From contig MU621135.1 in the NCBI GenBank assembly GCA_025399215.1, positions 21,592-85,591 of the forward strand: a stretch of DNA of 64,000 nt, in the 5' to 3' direction. The position numbers and the translations under genes were made by a program. Below are positions 1 through 10,156 of the stretch, piece by piece (the first letter of the stretch is position 1; each line of letters opens with the position of its first letter). The stretch comes from Globomyces pollinis-pini. Its lineage: Eukaryota > Chytridiomycota > Chytridiomycetes > Rhizophydiales > Globomycetaceae. Under the pieces are notes generated by a model. That model was not told the origin of the DNA. It worked only from the letters and a program-made list of their open reading frames with translations, and did no database searches.

Positions 1-1280
1 TATATTGATGAGCATCTAGATCAACAAGACACTTTGCCAAAATCAACCAAAGCCAGTCATACAGAAGTGGAAAATAAAGTCGAAGGCTCCAAAACACAAG
101 CTTTGGATAGCTTATCAAATATAATCAACCACAGTAAGCTATTTAAAAATAGAGTAATATTTAGCCAACCAAAATGATCAAACTGAAAGTAAATCGGAGC
201 CTAAAGAAACAAAAATAGAATCTCAAGAGAAAGAAATCAATCCTATACCAGATATCACAACCGAAAAGATTTCGACATCTCAAAATACTAATTATCAACC
301 AGATGAATTTTTCAATCATTTACGAGAATCATTAAATCCTATTTCACAAACATTAATCCTTCATTCTAAAATATTAGCTAAACTTCAGCAAAACGATATA
401 TCAGAATCTCTAAAGTCCGAATTATTAAAGTTAAACCAGCAATCAAAAGAATCAATTAAGAAGGATGTGGCCAATCAGCAAATGTATGAAAAACTGATGG
501 AGTCGAATGAGTTGTTGAAAACAATGATGCAAAAATTTGAACCCAAAATGGAGGAGTTACAAATTAAATTGGATGAATTTGAAACATATCGTGGAAATGA
601 ATTAGATCAGATTAAAATAGATATTGCAGATCGTTTGAATGAATTAGAAGGGGATGTGCTGAATAAAGTGACAGAGTTGTTTGAAAGTTTCAAAGAAGAT
701 ACGGAAGAAAAATTAGAAAATAGTCAAAATAACCACCAACACTTCCATGACTTGGGTCCAGATTATAGTCTTTTATCTGCCGGAGCTGCTATTGATCTTT
801 CGTACACCTCAGAGTCATACTATCAAATTGGTAGCGGTGTACCGGCAGACTTGTTACACAGAAGTCGACCTGAATCTATATTGGATCCGAATTTAGTTCC
901 TGGTAACTGTTGGGCAATGAAAGGTATATATCCTATAGCTGTTTTTAAATTGTATAGGTTCAAAAGGGCAAGTGAAGATTCATTTGGCCAGACCAGTCAA
1001 AATCCAAGCAATTATTGTCTCACACGCACATGAATTTATGTTGTACAAAGATGGATACAAGTCAGCACCAAACAAAATTTCCTTCTATCCTGTGATACAA
1101 TCTACAACTTCCAAGACACCTTTAACAACGATTGATTTCAACCCGAATAAAAGTCCACAAATTGTGTCGATTGATTCCAACATAGTTGCACATGGAGTTC
1201 TTGCAGTCATTCACAGTAATTGGGGCCAAGAAAAAGCAACTTGTATATATCGAATTGCTATACATGGAACCGAACTCTAA
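1..1280 (+). CDS. SUN-domain protein (5' part outside the window)
   Basis: Three exons are readable: 1-133, 165-923 and 958-1280. The introns (134-164, 31 nt; 924-957, 34 nt) are GT...AG, and removing them leaves one open frame of about 404 codons from the window edge to the stop. The N-terminal part is polar, Ser/Glu/Lys-rich and then coiled-coil-like (about 420-740). A SUN domain follows: DYSLLSAGAAID, ESILDPNLVPGNCWAMKG, then IHLARPVKIQAIIVSHAHEF across the second intron, ending NWGQEKATCIYRIAIHGTEL. The join restores the usual SUN order of the Gly-Asn-Cys-Trp motif followed by the basic KISA-like strand. Family knowledge: SUN proteins sit in the inner nuclear membrane (or ER) and bind KASH partners to link nucleus and cytoskeleton. 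The start codon and any transmembrane segment lie outside the window. The domain call is firm; whether it is a Sad1-type or SLP/Slp1-type SUN protein is not decided. Confidence 0.88.
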
Positions 1281-1394
1281 TTCTTAGACAATCGATCTAT
1301 CAAATAAAAAATTGCAGCTCAACTATTTCTTAATTATTGTAGAAATTGTTTATCTTAATCAAATACCATGAAAAAGAATTCCATAACTTTAATT

Positions 1395-2179
1395 TTATTT
1401 GAATCTATCAAAAAGAGAACTAAAACCATCTCGAAGTCTATCATAAATAGCTTGAGGATTATCTAACGCTGGTCGTACATCAACTAAAGATCAGAATCAG
1501 ATCCCGTATACCATTGAAAGATGCAGCATTATCAGAATCAGTACCACCATAATAATCAATAATATAACGTTGTGTTTGACCACATCTATCAATAGTCCAA
1601 TCATGTCGATCAAAAGGTTTATCAGCACTAACATATTAATTTAAAGGATGTATTTAACCCATAGAAAGTGGTATAGAACCAAGCCTTTGGACTAAGTTCC
1701 GTTGGTTTTCCTTGAAATTTCAATAATCCAATATCTTGACAATCACAATGATATTTACGTTCCCATTGTAGAATTTCTTGCCAACTTCCCTAAAATATAT
1801 TAAATTCGCGTCATCTAAAACCTCATTTAGAAAGTTATGAATGTCAACCATAGTTTCAATTGATTCTATAAAAATGATTGAATAATAATAAAACAAATAC
1901 CAGCTGGAGCATCCTTTCCTTTACGTTTTAAGGCATTATAAAATTGCTTTGTATGTTAACATATCATTTGATTACTAATGGACTAGGGTATTCCCATTTT
2001 TCAGTTGTATTACTTGATTTTTGAATTCCAGAAATCATTCTATCTTTTGATAAGATTTTTGAAGCTTCATCTGTATACAGTTGAGATTCAACAGGCATCA
2101 TGTTGTGAGGATTTATTGTAGTTTTATCCTTGTCCATTGGACATTGTGGTGCTTTTCCATGATCCACTGGGCATGACAT
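1395..2179 (-). CDS. CYC3: Holocytochrome c synthase (cytochrome c heme lyase)
   Basis: Enzyme of the mitochondrial intermembrane space that attaches heme covalently to apocytochrome c (family knowledge). Six exons read on the minus strand: 1976-2179, 1901-1946, 1822-1865, 1659-1789, 1512-1627, 1395-1483, giving 209 aa. Introns are 28-35 nt. The N-terminus carries two Cys-Pro motifs (CPVDHG and CPMDKD), the heme-regulatory type seen in this family. NPHNMMP and WEYPSP follow, then [43 protein letters not shown], and the signature [15 protein letters not shown] with RYIIDYYGG. The C-terminus is [17 protein letters not shown]. All of these are family landmarks in the right order. One intron starts GTTTTAG rather than GTAAG/GTATG. 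Length is at the short end for the family. Identity is near certain; exon edges are hand-derived. Confidence 0.9.
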
Positions 2180-2366
2180 TACTTGAAGGTTTAAATTTTT
2201 TTCAAATTTTTTTTATTGTTTGGTGGAATTTGGAACGAAATCTCTGATTTTAAACACTCACGGTCGATGGAAGAAACACGATAGTCAATGGAAGAACGCG
2301 ATATTCAATGGAATAATGGAATGGATTTTTTAATGTTTTTTATTTAAAATGATTGGAATTGAATTT
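2180..2366. other. Short spacer between HCCS and tyrosinase with small imperfect repeats
   Basis: This lies between the tyrosinase stop and the HCCS start, both on the minus strand, so it holds the HCCS promoter. Around 2262-2325 a unit of about 20 nt containing TCGATGGAAGAA / TCAATGGAAGAA / TCAATGGAATAA is repeated three times with changes. I see no gene here. Confidence 0.5.
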
Positions 2367-3921
2367 TTAATGAGAGAAATTGATTAAAGCTGCAGGAGAA
2401 ACGTAATTAGGATCATTATTGACTTCATCTACAATCATTTTGGCTATAATTTCTGCTTTACGAACTGCTTCTAAATCAAGGTGCATCATCTTGACAAAAT
2501 CTTCATCTAAATCTGTTGGGTGTCGAATCTTGAGTAAATCTGTTCGATCACTGGCTGGAGGTGCTACTATAGTAAAATTGCTATTGAATTCATATTTTTC
2601 TGGTATGACTTCTGGTACATCAATTTGAAGTCTCATGACGGATTCAACAGTTGGGGTAGAAGTTGGTTCAGATAATGTAGCATTGCTGGTTGTGGTTGGT
2701 GAAGGAAGAACGACGGATGTTAAAACATCATCCATTCTACGACGTAATACAGCATCACCAGACAATTTAGCTTGGTTAAAACTGATGGCTTGTGAGGAAG
2801 CATTGACCAATTGTTGAATGGATTTTTCAAGCCAATTAACATCCGATACGGTCGCATTACCAGTTGGAGATGCTGTAGATGTTGCTTTAGCAGTACCGGT
2901 AGCAGTGGTTTTAGTAGCTTTGCCGGTGGTAGCAGTTGCAGTAGCACTACCAGTAGCAGTTTCCCCATTCTTTTTCTTGATGCAGGAAACCGATACAGGA
3001 ACATCACCACCGCTAGAAGAGTAGGAGTAACAGTAGTTATCAGTTTGAGCCAACACATCTCGTACAGTAACCCCAAATGGTCTAAGGTTGTAGTCTGGGT
3101 TACCATAACTTTCTTCAAATTCTGGGCATAGATCTTGCCATTTTCTCCAGATTTTATCAACCATGGCATGATGCAAGAAGAATACCTACAAAATAAATCA
3201 AATCAACAACTTACAGGATCATTAGCAGATTGCATAGTTGAGAAATCACCACATCGACCACCCATCTAGGATTAATTGTTAATAGTAACTTACTTGAGAG
3301 TGTACTTGAGCATGAGGAGAATTTTCAATGTAACTCAAGAAAGTAGAGTAATCTTTAGCACTTCTCATGTATCCAGCTAAAACACTGGGTGGAGTCAAAG
3401 CACCCCAAGAATTACAACGACGCTAACTGTTAATATGATAAGTGTCCATTTACCAAACAATGAGCTCCATTAGCAGTAGCAACCCAATTAGCAGCAACAC
3501 CGTCGACTACACAGTTTCCGTTGTTTGGGTCACCATCCCCGCCGAAATTATTTGGAGAAAACAAATCGGAAGCACCAGGATTCTGTGAGTTTAAACTCCA
3601 ATCCCAATATGGTAAAGTGACACTTGGGTTAATGGCTCTTAAAGAGTTTTCAAAGTGCACCAGAAAAGCTCTGTGCCAAGGGAAGAAAGCAGGACGACCA
3701 TGGTTATCAGCTTGATATTGCCAATGAACCTCCGCAAATTGATTGAAGTTCCAATTATTTGGGTTGGATCCTGGAGGGTTTGACTTCATAGTTTGTAAAG
3801 TAGCCAAATATGTTTGTTTCTCCCCACCTGACAACTGATTCCATTCTCTTCGTAATTTTGGATTTGAACAAGCAGCAAATGATTCAGCAGCCAAGAACAA
3901 TAGAGCTAATGTTACTTTCAT
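2367..3921 (-). CDS. Secreted tyrosinase (copper monooxygenase)
   Basis: Type-3 copper enzyme oxidising phenols to quinones, as in melanin synthesis (family knowledge). Four exons: 3454-3921, 3294-3422, 3215-3265, 2367-3185; introns are 31, 28 and 29 nt; product 488 aa. A signal peptide begins MKVTLALLFLAAESFAACS. The CuA site shows His in EVHWQYQ, HGRPAFF and FPWHRAFLVHFE. The CuB site shows HAQVH and, after the third intron, DPVFFLHHAMVDKIW. The short exon 3215-3265 supplies MGGRCGDFSTMQSANDP, and splicing it in joins both halves of the CuB site. Cysteines such as HCLRRCNSWG are typical of fungal secreted forms. After about residue 260 comes a Thr/Ala/Gly low-complexity stretch, then an unrecognised C-terminal region rich in acidic residues. 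That C-terminal extension may be a processed lid peptide, as in other tyrosinases, but this is inference. Confidence 0.92.
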
Positions 3922-4997
3922 ATTCTAATGTAAGTCTAATAAATGAAGTACAAAAGCGTTGTTCCATACACTTATTCCATTGAAACGCGAAATTTCCTTT
4001 TCAGGTCGGATTTCCAGGTTCCTCTCTTTGGCACTGAAACCAGCATTGTCAACATTACTCAGAAGTTGTTGTTCTCAAACTATGTTGTTATAAGGTTTTT
4101 CAATTTGGTTCTCTTGATCTAAGTTTCCTCTAATTTGCCATATCTTTCACTCAAACTTGATTATGCCGTTTTGACATGATATTGGAATAATCATAGGCAT
4201 TTCTGTTATTATAAACCTATACCCTTTCATATTTCATCCATTCAATAATTTTGTTCTGTTGCTTTTCAATTTCTGGGTGGCGGACTGACCAAGTAGCAAA
4301 AATAGCGCGTTTAATCTTTCAGATTTTTTTTCAACTTCAATTAAAAATACTGAAGTACAAAATGCGAATAAAATCAAAATGATCACCAAATGCAACTTTT
4401 GAGGAACAGGTGGGGTTTGAATGAAGAGAATGTAAATAGCATTTAAATTTGATTTGTGTTGCAGTAAAATTGAAGTACTTGAGTTTGATTTCATGAAGTT
4501 GTGTTACTAAACAACTTCAGTGGGCAAAAAGTATAGCTAGTGAGTTACAATACTTGAACGTAGTTAACACCTCGACTCAGATTCGCCATATTCAAACTTG
4601 ACAGACAGATCTCCACACTTCGTTTCTAGCGATGGAGAAAACTTGAATTATAATTTGTTAAAGACTCTTTAGGATCTAGAGCTCTTTCAAAACGCCCACT
4701 ACTGACTTTGGACGCCATATCATTGGCTCTCTGAGAAACTTGCAACCAAACACGAATAGAGACCCAAAAAATTATATTTCCACAAGAGTTTAGCATTGTC
4801 AGTTATGACCAAAAGTCAATACGTGAATTCTGGAATCAATAGCGGCAGCATCAAATTTGCTGAACAATTGTTTCAGTGAAGCCTATACTTTCTGACTGAC
4901 CTTACTTAAGAGACCTAAGGCTCTGTACTGGCTCATTCTACTCCCTTCTTATTTAAATGCTTGAAAATCAGAAGGACTTTAATTTAATAATTTAAAA
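3922..4997. other. Intergenic region, divergent promoters of tyrosinase and first secreted gene
   Basis: About 1.1 kb without a convincing gene. An 86-codon minus-strand frame (4234-4494) has one hydrophobic stretch but no recognisable domain, so I do not call it. The last 100 bases before the next gene contain AT-rich promoter-like sequence (CTTATTTAAATG near 4948). Confidence 0.5.
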
Positions 4998-5675
4998 ATG
5001 TTGTCCACTGTATTATACTCTGCTATCCTTGCTTTCGCAGTTTCCGCTCAAAATCAATTACCTGCTGGAGTCACCAAAATTGCTCCAGTCCAATCTGTTC
5101 CTTTCTGTACTTTTGGTGGTATCACCCAAGGAACTGGTCAACAATTACCTAATGGTGGTGTGATGTGCAACAGTACTCCACAAGGTTTAATTCCTGATGT
5201 CAACAAAATGATTTCTTCATTTATTAGTAAACCAGAATCTGGTTCTACAGTTGATGCAAGTAAAGATATGGCTATTGAATTCACTTCTATCAATTTGATG
5301 AGTGGATTTTCTACAAACCCGGACACCGAATTCATGATTGTTCCACAAACGTTGGATCCACAAAATGGATTAATTCAAGGTCATCAACAAATTGTGATTC
5401 AAGCACTGGGAGATGCGAAACTAGCTCCAGATGCTTCTAAGCCAGACTTCTTCCAAGCTGTCAACACCAAATCTGATGCCAATGGTCGAACTACGTTCCA
5501 AGTTAATGTTCCAGCTGGATCTCTCAAAGCTAATGGTGTATATCGTATCTGTACTATTGCTGCTGCAGCCTCCCATCAACCAACTATTATGGCTGTTGCT
5601 CAACGTGGTGCTCAAGATGATTGTATTCGAGTCACTGTTACTGGTGCCAACGGTGGTGCTGCGCGTCGTCGATAA
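4998..5675 (+). CDS. Secreted fungal protein, array member 1 (no tail)
   Basis: Single exon, 225 aa. Signal peptide MLSTVLYSAILAFAVSA, then a globular domain of about 200 residues. Landmarks shared with the other array members: FC near residue 38, GGVMCNS, GLIPDVNKMISS, IEFTSINLMSGFSTNP, EFMIVPQTLD, GLIQGHQQIVIQ, FFQAVN, VPAGSLKANGVYRICTIA, SHQPTIMAVAQRGAQDDCIRVTV. Four conserved Cys suggest two disulfides. I recall similar secreted proteins, with a GHxHVxIQ core and no known function, from many fungi; some are misannotated as ribosomal protein S17. It ends in a short ARRR basic tip and lacks the Lys/Ala tail of its neighbours. With member 6 it forms the tail-less subgroup, at opposite ends of the array. 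Role unknown; probably extracellular or wall-associated. Confidence 0.85.
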   Translation: MLSTVLYSAILAFAVSAQNQLPAGVTKIAPVQSVPFCTFGGITQGTGQQLPNGGVMCNSTPQGLIPDVNKMISSFISKPESGSTVDASKDMAIEFTSINLMSGFSTNPDTEFMIVPQTLDPQNGLIQGHQQIVIQALGDAKLAPDASKPDFFQAVNTKSDANGRTTFQVNVPAGSLKANGVYRICTIAAAASHQPTIMAVAQRGAQDDCIRVTVTGANGGAARRR

Positions 5676-6285
5676 ACATCATACTTAGATACACTTGTAA
5701 TAAAACGATTTTTCCATAATACTATAATACTTTTTGAGCAGGAGTATAAATAATATTTGACAGATTAAGAAGGAGGTCAATATCATTGAGAATCTCAATG
5801 GAAAACATCACCAGCTCCATCACTCAATTTGAGAAGAGTAAAAGGTTTATCATAAACTTCGCTAAACAATGATTAACATGATCACTTTGAAAGCAGATCG
5901 TTTTCTTCATTCATGATTATAATAGTTCTGTTGTTTTTAGAATGATTTCTCATAAGACCACAATACAAAACTCTTTTAGTTTGTAGGCTTTCTGGATCGT
6001 GAACAAATTATCACTTGAAATGGGCTTGTACATGAGCCAAAACTTTTCTTGAATTTCAAACAAATTTCAAACCTCAATATCAAATGGGCTCTGAAAAAAA
6101 AAACCAACCATTAACAAATCATGTGTTTCTGATTAGAGATGGAATTGTCATTCAAGTGTTTCTAAGATGATTCCATTTAGGAATAAGCTTTAACCGTATC
6201 ACAAACCGTTTGGGCTTATAATCAGAGACCGTGAAGGGTGCTGTATTGAATCAATAAATAGTCCACAGTCTAGATGTAAATTTTA
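5676..6285. other. Intergenic, no gene seen
   Basis: About 600 bases between array members 1 and 2. AATAAAA just after the stop of member 1 (about 5698) may serve polyadenylation. I see no other gene, RNA or repeat. Confidence 0.5.
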
Positions 6286-7044
6286 ATGATCTGGTGTAAT
6301 TTAATAATTCTATTGTGTCCACTTATTAATGCTATCACCAATGGTACTGCATTACCAAATGGTTTAAAAGCATTAAAACCTATTCGACCAAATGCTTTCT
6401 GTAAACAACAAATTAAAGCGAATCGATTGATGAAACCTGCTGATGGAACTCAATTCAAGAAAGGTGGTGTTACTTGTTCTTCAATGCCACTTGGTCTTAT
6501 TACAACAAAGAAACGTATGGTGTCGACTCTTATTGTATCTCCTAAAGATGGTGCAACTATTGATGCATCCAAAGAAAACATTATTAGACTAGATACTATC
6601 AATATGGTGACAGGATTTTTCTCTGATGCTAATACTGAATACTATCTAGCACCTCAAACGTTAGAATTGGGTGTTATACAAGGCCATCAACACGTAACGA
6701 TACAAAAGCTAGATGGAAATAGGGTATTAGATCCGAAAACGTTTGCATTCTTTAAAGGAATAAACGAGGCCGCATCAGATACCCAAGGTCGTCAACTTCA
6801 AGCGTTGATGCCAGCAGGCTCTATTAAAGAAAATGGTAACTACCGCATTTGTAGTATAACCGGCTCTGATACCCATCAACCTGTCCTTTCTCCCGTCCAA
6901 CGACGCGGTCCACAAGATGATTGTATTCGAATCAAAGTCAAGGGTGCGGGTGGTAAAGGCAATAACATTCAAGTTGCTGATGATAAGGCTCAGAATAAGA
7001 ATGTGACAGTGAAGGGAAAAGTGACGGGAAAGAAAGCCAACTGA
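6286..7044 (+). CDS. Secreted fungal protein, array member 2 (short basic tail)
   Basis: Single exon, 252 aa, with signal peptide MIWCNLIILLCPLINAI. The core domain belongs to the tailed subgroup: LPNGLKALKPIRPNAFC, PADGTQFKKGGVTCSS, PLGLITTKKRMVST, LDTINMVTGFFSDANTEYY, GVIQGHQHVTIQKLDG, FAFFKGIN, MPAGSIKENGNYRICSI, GPQDDCIRIKV. Four Cys are conserved. After the core there is only about 30 residues of Lys/Asn/Gly-rich sequence (NNIQVADDKAQNKN..., ending TGKKAN), so this is the minimal form of the tail that is long in members 3-5. Function unknown. Confidence 0.85.
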   Translation: MIWCNLIILLCPLINAITNGTALPNGLKALKPIRPNAFCKQQIKANRLMKPADGTQFKKGGVTCSSMPLGLITTKKRMVSTLIVSPKDGATIDASKENIIRLDTINMVTGFFSDANTEYYLAPQTLELGVIQGHQHVTIQKLDGNRVLDPKTFAFFKGINEAASDTQGRQLQALMPAGSIKENGNYRICSITGSDTHQPVLSPVQRRGPQDDCIRIKVKGAGGKGNNIQVADDKAQNKNVTVKGKVTGKKAN

Positions 7045-7380
7045 TTGAAACATTTTAATATAGTTCTTTGAATTATAAAGTATTCCTATTGAATGCGTAG
7101 TGGAATTAATGTGAGTACATCAAATCATAGCATAATGAAACTACAAAGATTGGTAAATGGCCTAATGGGTGATCGATTTTATGATAAGTCACAAATCGCG
7201 CATAACCAAGACGTATTACGAGGAAACATATCATCATCTACTATTCAGTACCTCACCAGTTAACACATACATGACTATACTGTCAGTGTTAGCCCTAATG
7301 AAACTGAAACAGAAAGCCTCGAAAGTTAAGGCAACCGTGAGCCAATCGTCTCAAATGATCCTATAAAATAAACAAGCAGA
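7045..7380. promoter_or_regulatory. Spacer and promoter of array member 3
   Basis: 336 bases. A TATAAAATA sequence lies at 7362-7370, unusually close (about 10 bases) to the ATG of member 3, so it may be part of the leader rather than a working TATA box. No gene seen. Confidence 0.35.
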
Positions 7381-8358
7381 ATGCTTTCAATCCTTATTTT
7401 ATTAATGTGGACTAACCTACTATTTATAACAGTTGTCAGTGTAGCTGCTCAAGACAAAAGTGCGCTTCCAAATGGTTTGAGGGCTCTGAATCCTATCAGA
7501 CCAAATGGTTTCTGTCAAGATCAAATTAACGGTCAAACTAAACCAGCAGACGGAACTCAATTCAAAACTGGTGGTGTTACTTGTTCTTCACTACCGCTTG
7601 GTCTTATTCCTACCACTAATCGAATGGTATCAACTGTGATTACTAGTCCAGGTGATGGTGATACAATTGATGCTTCTGAAGAAAACATTATTCAACTGGA
7701 TACTGTTAATCTAGTAACTGGGTTTTTCTCAGATGCAAACACAGAGTATTACTTGGCCCCTCAAACGTTCGATAACAGTGTCATTCAAGGTCATCAGCAT
7801 GTAACTGTACAAAAACTGCAAGGAACGCAAGTATTGGATCCAAAAGTATTTGCCTTTTTCAAAGGAATTAACGATGCTGCTACTGATGCTCAAGGTCGTC
7901 AATTACAAGCTGTGATGCCTCCAGGTTCCATCAAAGAAAATGGAGAATATCGTATCTGTAGTATTACTGGTGCTGATACCCATCAACCTGTCCTATCTCC
8001 TGTTCAAAGAAGAGGACCTCAAGATGATTGTATTCGAATTACTGTTACAGGTGCAGGTGGTCAAGGAAAGAATATCCAAGTTGCTGATGATAATGCTGAA
8101 AACAATAAGGTCACTGCCAAGGGTAAAAATACAGGACGAAATGCAGCTAAAGGTGCCCGAGCTAAAGGCAACAATCCTAATGATGCGAAGGCCAAGAACG
8201 CAAAGAATGCTGCAAAGGCCAAGAATGCAAAGAATGCAAAAGCTAAAAACGCAAAGGCAAAGAATGCAAAGAATGCGAAGAATGCAAAAAACAGGAACGG
8301 AAAAAATAATGGGGGACGAAATGGCGGAAAGCGTGGAGCCAAACGTGGTAGAAATTAA
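7381..8358 (+). CDS. Secreted fungal protein, array member 3 (Lys/Ala/Asn tail of about 90 residues)
   Basis: Single exon, 325 aa, with a hydrophobic signal peptide MLSILILLMWTNLLFITVVS. The core is nearly identical to members 4 and 5 (LPNGLRALNPIRPNGFC, DGTQFKTGGVTCSSLPLGLI, NLVTGFFSDANTEYYLAPQ, VIQGHQHVTVQKLQG, DPKVFAFFKGINDAATDAQG, SIKENGEYRICSITG, GPQDDCIRITV). From about residue 225 a strongly basic low-complexity tail starts: KGKNTGRNAAKGARAKGNN, then repeats of KAKNAKNA, and finally a Gly/Arg-rich end (NNGGRNGGKRGAKRGRN). The tail resembles histone-H1-type or LEA-type repeats in composition only. A degraded copy of this 3' end lies at 9018-9172. Function unknown; a polycation on a secreted protein could bind anionic wall polymers or DNA (inference). 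Confidence 0.85.
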   Translation: MLSILILLMWTNLLFITVVSVAAQDKSALPNGLRALNPIRPNGFCQDQINGQTKPADGTQFKTGGVTCSSLPLGLIPTTNRMVSTVITSPGDGDTIDASEENIIQLDTVNLVTGFFSDANTEYYLAPQTFDNSVIQGHQHVTVQKLQGTQVLDPKVFAFFKGINDAATDAQGRQLQAVMPPGSIKENGEYRICSITGADTHQPVLSPVQRRGPQDDCIRITVTGAGGQGKNIQVADDNAENNKVTAKGKNTGRNAAKGARAKGNNPNDAKAKNAKNAAKAKNAKNAKAKNAKAKNAKNAKNAKNRNGKNNGGRNGGKRGAKRGRN

Positions 8359-9017
8359 GTACCGAGAATCAACATAGGAATATTACCATTGTAAATAAAA
8401 CATCGAATTTAAAAATCAGTCACAGTTAGTTAAATGAATAGTTAATAATTCTTTTATTTGAGGTATATGAAGCTATTATAGTAAACTATTAAATCATGAT
8501 GCATGAAGCTGTTATACGATGTGTGAATCTACTCTAATAAGGGCCAATTTCATTTCAATAGTCTGCACGTAACTCGTCGAGAATAGTATTAACGATTAGG
8601 TATTAATCCCAATCGAATATTCTTCTCGATTTGTCCTATTCGAATCAACGTCAGCTGATCTTTGATTGCAATTATGCTTCAGAGAGTAGAAGTAGTCTAT
8701 GGAGTAACGGTGTCAGATCTTAAACTGGAATACCTGTTAATACGAATAAGAAGTCGGTTATCTTAAAGTCAAAGAAATGTGCTTGGATGTGTTGGGAAGG
8801 AACAAAAGATGTTAAAGATGAATGTACTGGACCCTATTACAACCGAAACTGAAATTTGGTAACTAATCTTAATGACAATTTCTGATATCTAATAGAAACC
8901 ATATACAGAATGTGTTGTGTTATTTAATGACAGAAATAAAACTGATCATTAAAGAGATATCGGTCTTGGTCTCACCAAGTATGCAATCATTGTACACTTC
9001 TGTTCAATTGTTTTTAT

Positions 9018-9172
9018 GCTAAAGGAAACAATCCTAATGATGCAAAGAAAGCTGCAAAGGCTAAGTACGCAAAGACAAAGATTGCAAAGAATGCACAACA
9101 CAGAATGGAAAACGCCAAAATAACAGGTGACGAAATGGTGGAGAGCGTGGGACCAGATGTGGAAGAAATTAG
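9018..9172 (+). pseudogene. Degenerate 3' fragment of a tailed secreted paralogue
   Basis: GCTAAAGGAAACAATCCTAA, GATGCAAAG and repeated GCAAAG units match the start of the Lys/Ala/Asn tail of member 3 (AKGNNPNDAK...). The sequence then continues through a diverged match to its Gly/Arg-rich end (ACGAAATGGTGGAGAGCGTG) and final GAAATTAG, followed by an AATAAA-like signal as in the live gene. There is no signal peptide or core domain upstream, and the frame is not maintained. It is best read as the remains of a seventh array member or of an aborted duplication. Confidence 0.75.
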
Positions 9173-9340
9173 TTGTAAATAAACATCTTTAAATTAAAAG
9201 TGAGTTACGAATAAATTATTTGTAGATAAGTGAAATATTCAAAACCCATGTGAATGATGGAATGATATTGCAGTGCGAATGACAGCCCTATCCAAGGAAC
9301 TGATCATTTGATATCAGTGGCATATTGGCAATGTACTGAC

Positions 9341-9376
9341 AGCCTGGCTGGTTACTGAACTGGTAGAAGCCAGCCA
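9341..9376. repeat. AGCC/GGCT-rich inverted repeat
   Basis: AGCCTGGCT at 9341-9349 overlaps TGGCTGG (9345-9351), whose reverse complement CCAGCCA occurs at 9370-9376. This lies about 170 bases after the pseudogene stump and resembles the AGCC...GGCT elements in front of array members 4-6. Confidence 0.4.
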
Positions 9377-10060
9377 ATTGCATTATTCGTACTTGATACC
9401 TGTGCCATTTATATTTGTGTTTAGGTGTGTGTTAGCTTTAGGAATCGCTAAATCAACGTGATAATAAATGAAAACTTGATTTACAAATGCAATTTTCGAT
9501 ATGTCTTGTAGTATGCGTTATAATTGCGAATGGTGGTTTCAAAAGCCATAACCTAGATATTAACCCGAATTACTATCCAAGATAATATTAAAGATTTAGT
9601 TTATCATAACTATTAAAATTAACCAAAAAATAAAAGTCTAACTGTTTGTGACCACTACAACCATTCAAAAATCTACACATGCGCTCTTTTTGCGTACATG
9701 TTTCATTAGCCCTTTAGTTTACGTTCATATCTTTGCTTACATTCAGACTTACCCAATTTTAACAAATTCCACTCCCGCTATTACATGATAGAGCGATTAT
9801 TCTACAAAGGTAAACTCGTTGATTTGTCCTTATCGACTTAAAACTTGACACACGAATACAAGTGGCTTAACTGTTGAGGTCCCGATGATGAAATAGTGAC
9901 GAGTTTCAATCAAGGGAGCAGTTTCAACACAATGTCCTCAACTACAAGACATGATAACATCATTAAGATGCATAGAATAGTAATACCATGTGTTTAACAG
10001 CTTTTTTTTGTGCACCACCGTTTTGAACACGTCATTTCCAGTTCGATGTACTTTGTTTAC

Positions 10061-10118
10061 AGCCCATGTAGGCTTTCAAAAAGCACCGGCGCCTCCAAGA
10101 GTTTGTTTCCTATATAAG
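10061..10118 (+). promoter_or_regulatory. Promoter elements of array member 4 (AGCC-N6-GGCT and TATA box)
   Basis: AGCCCATGTAGGCT at 10061-10074 is a small palindrome about 96 bases before the ATG. TATATAAG at 10111-10118 lies about 40-45 bases before the ATG, a normal place for a TATA box with a short leader. The palindrome recurs in front of members 5 and 6. Confidence 0.55.
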
Positions 10119-10156
10119 ACTAGCCTGAAATTTGCCATGATGGTCAAACAATCATA

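Larger units (their letters stand above)
8359..10156. other. Long intergenic region holding a decayed paralogue stump
   Basis: Nearly 1.8 kb between members 3 and 4 with no intact gene. It contains the remnant at 9018-9172 and a cluster of AGCC/GGCT sequences at 9341-9376. The TATA box and AGCC-N6-GGCT element of member 4 lie at its 3' end. The rest shows nothing I recognise. Confidence 0.5.

Noticed and set aside
2262..2325. Imperfect short repeats as a CRISPR-like or regulatory array
   Set aside because: Three loose units in eukaryotic intergenic DNA; too few and too diverged to be more than local slippage.
2811..3131. Plus-strand frames across the tyrosinase C-terminal low-complexity region
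   Set aside because: Antisense shadows of the Thr/Ala-rich coding repeat; the copper-site reading frame on the minus strand is decisive.
4234..4494. 86-codon minus-strand frame between tyrosinase and array member 1
   Set aside because: Only one hydrophobic stretch, no domain and no splice partners found; the length is within chance for AT-rich DNA.
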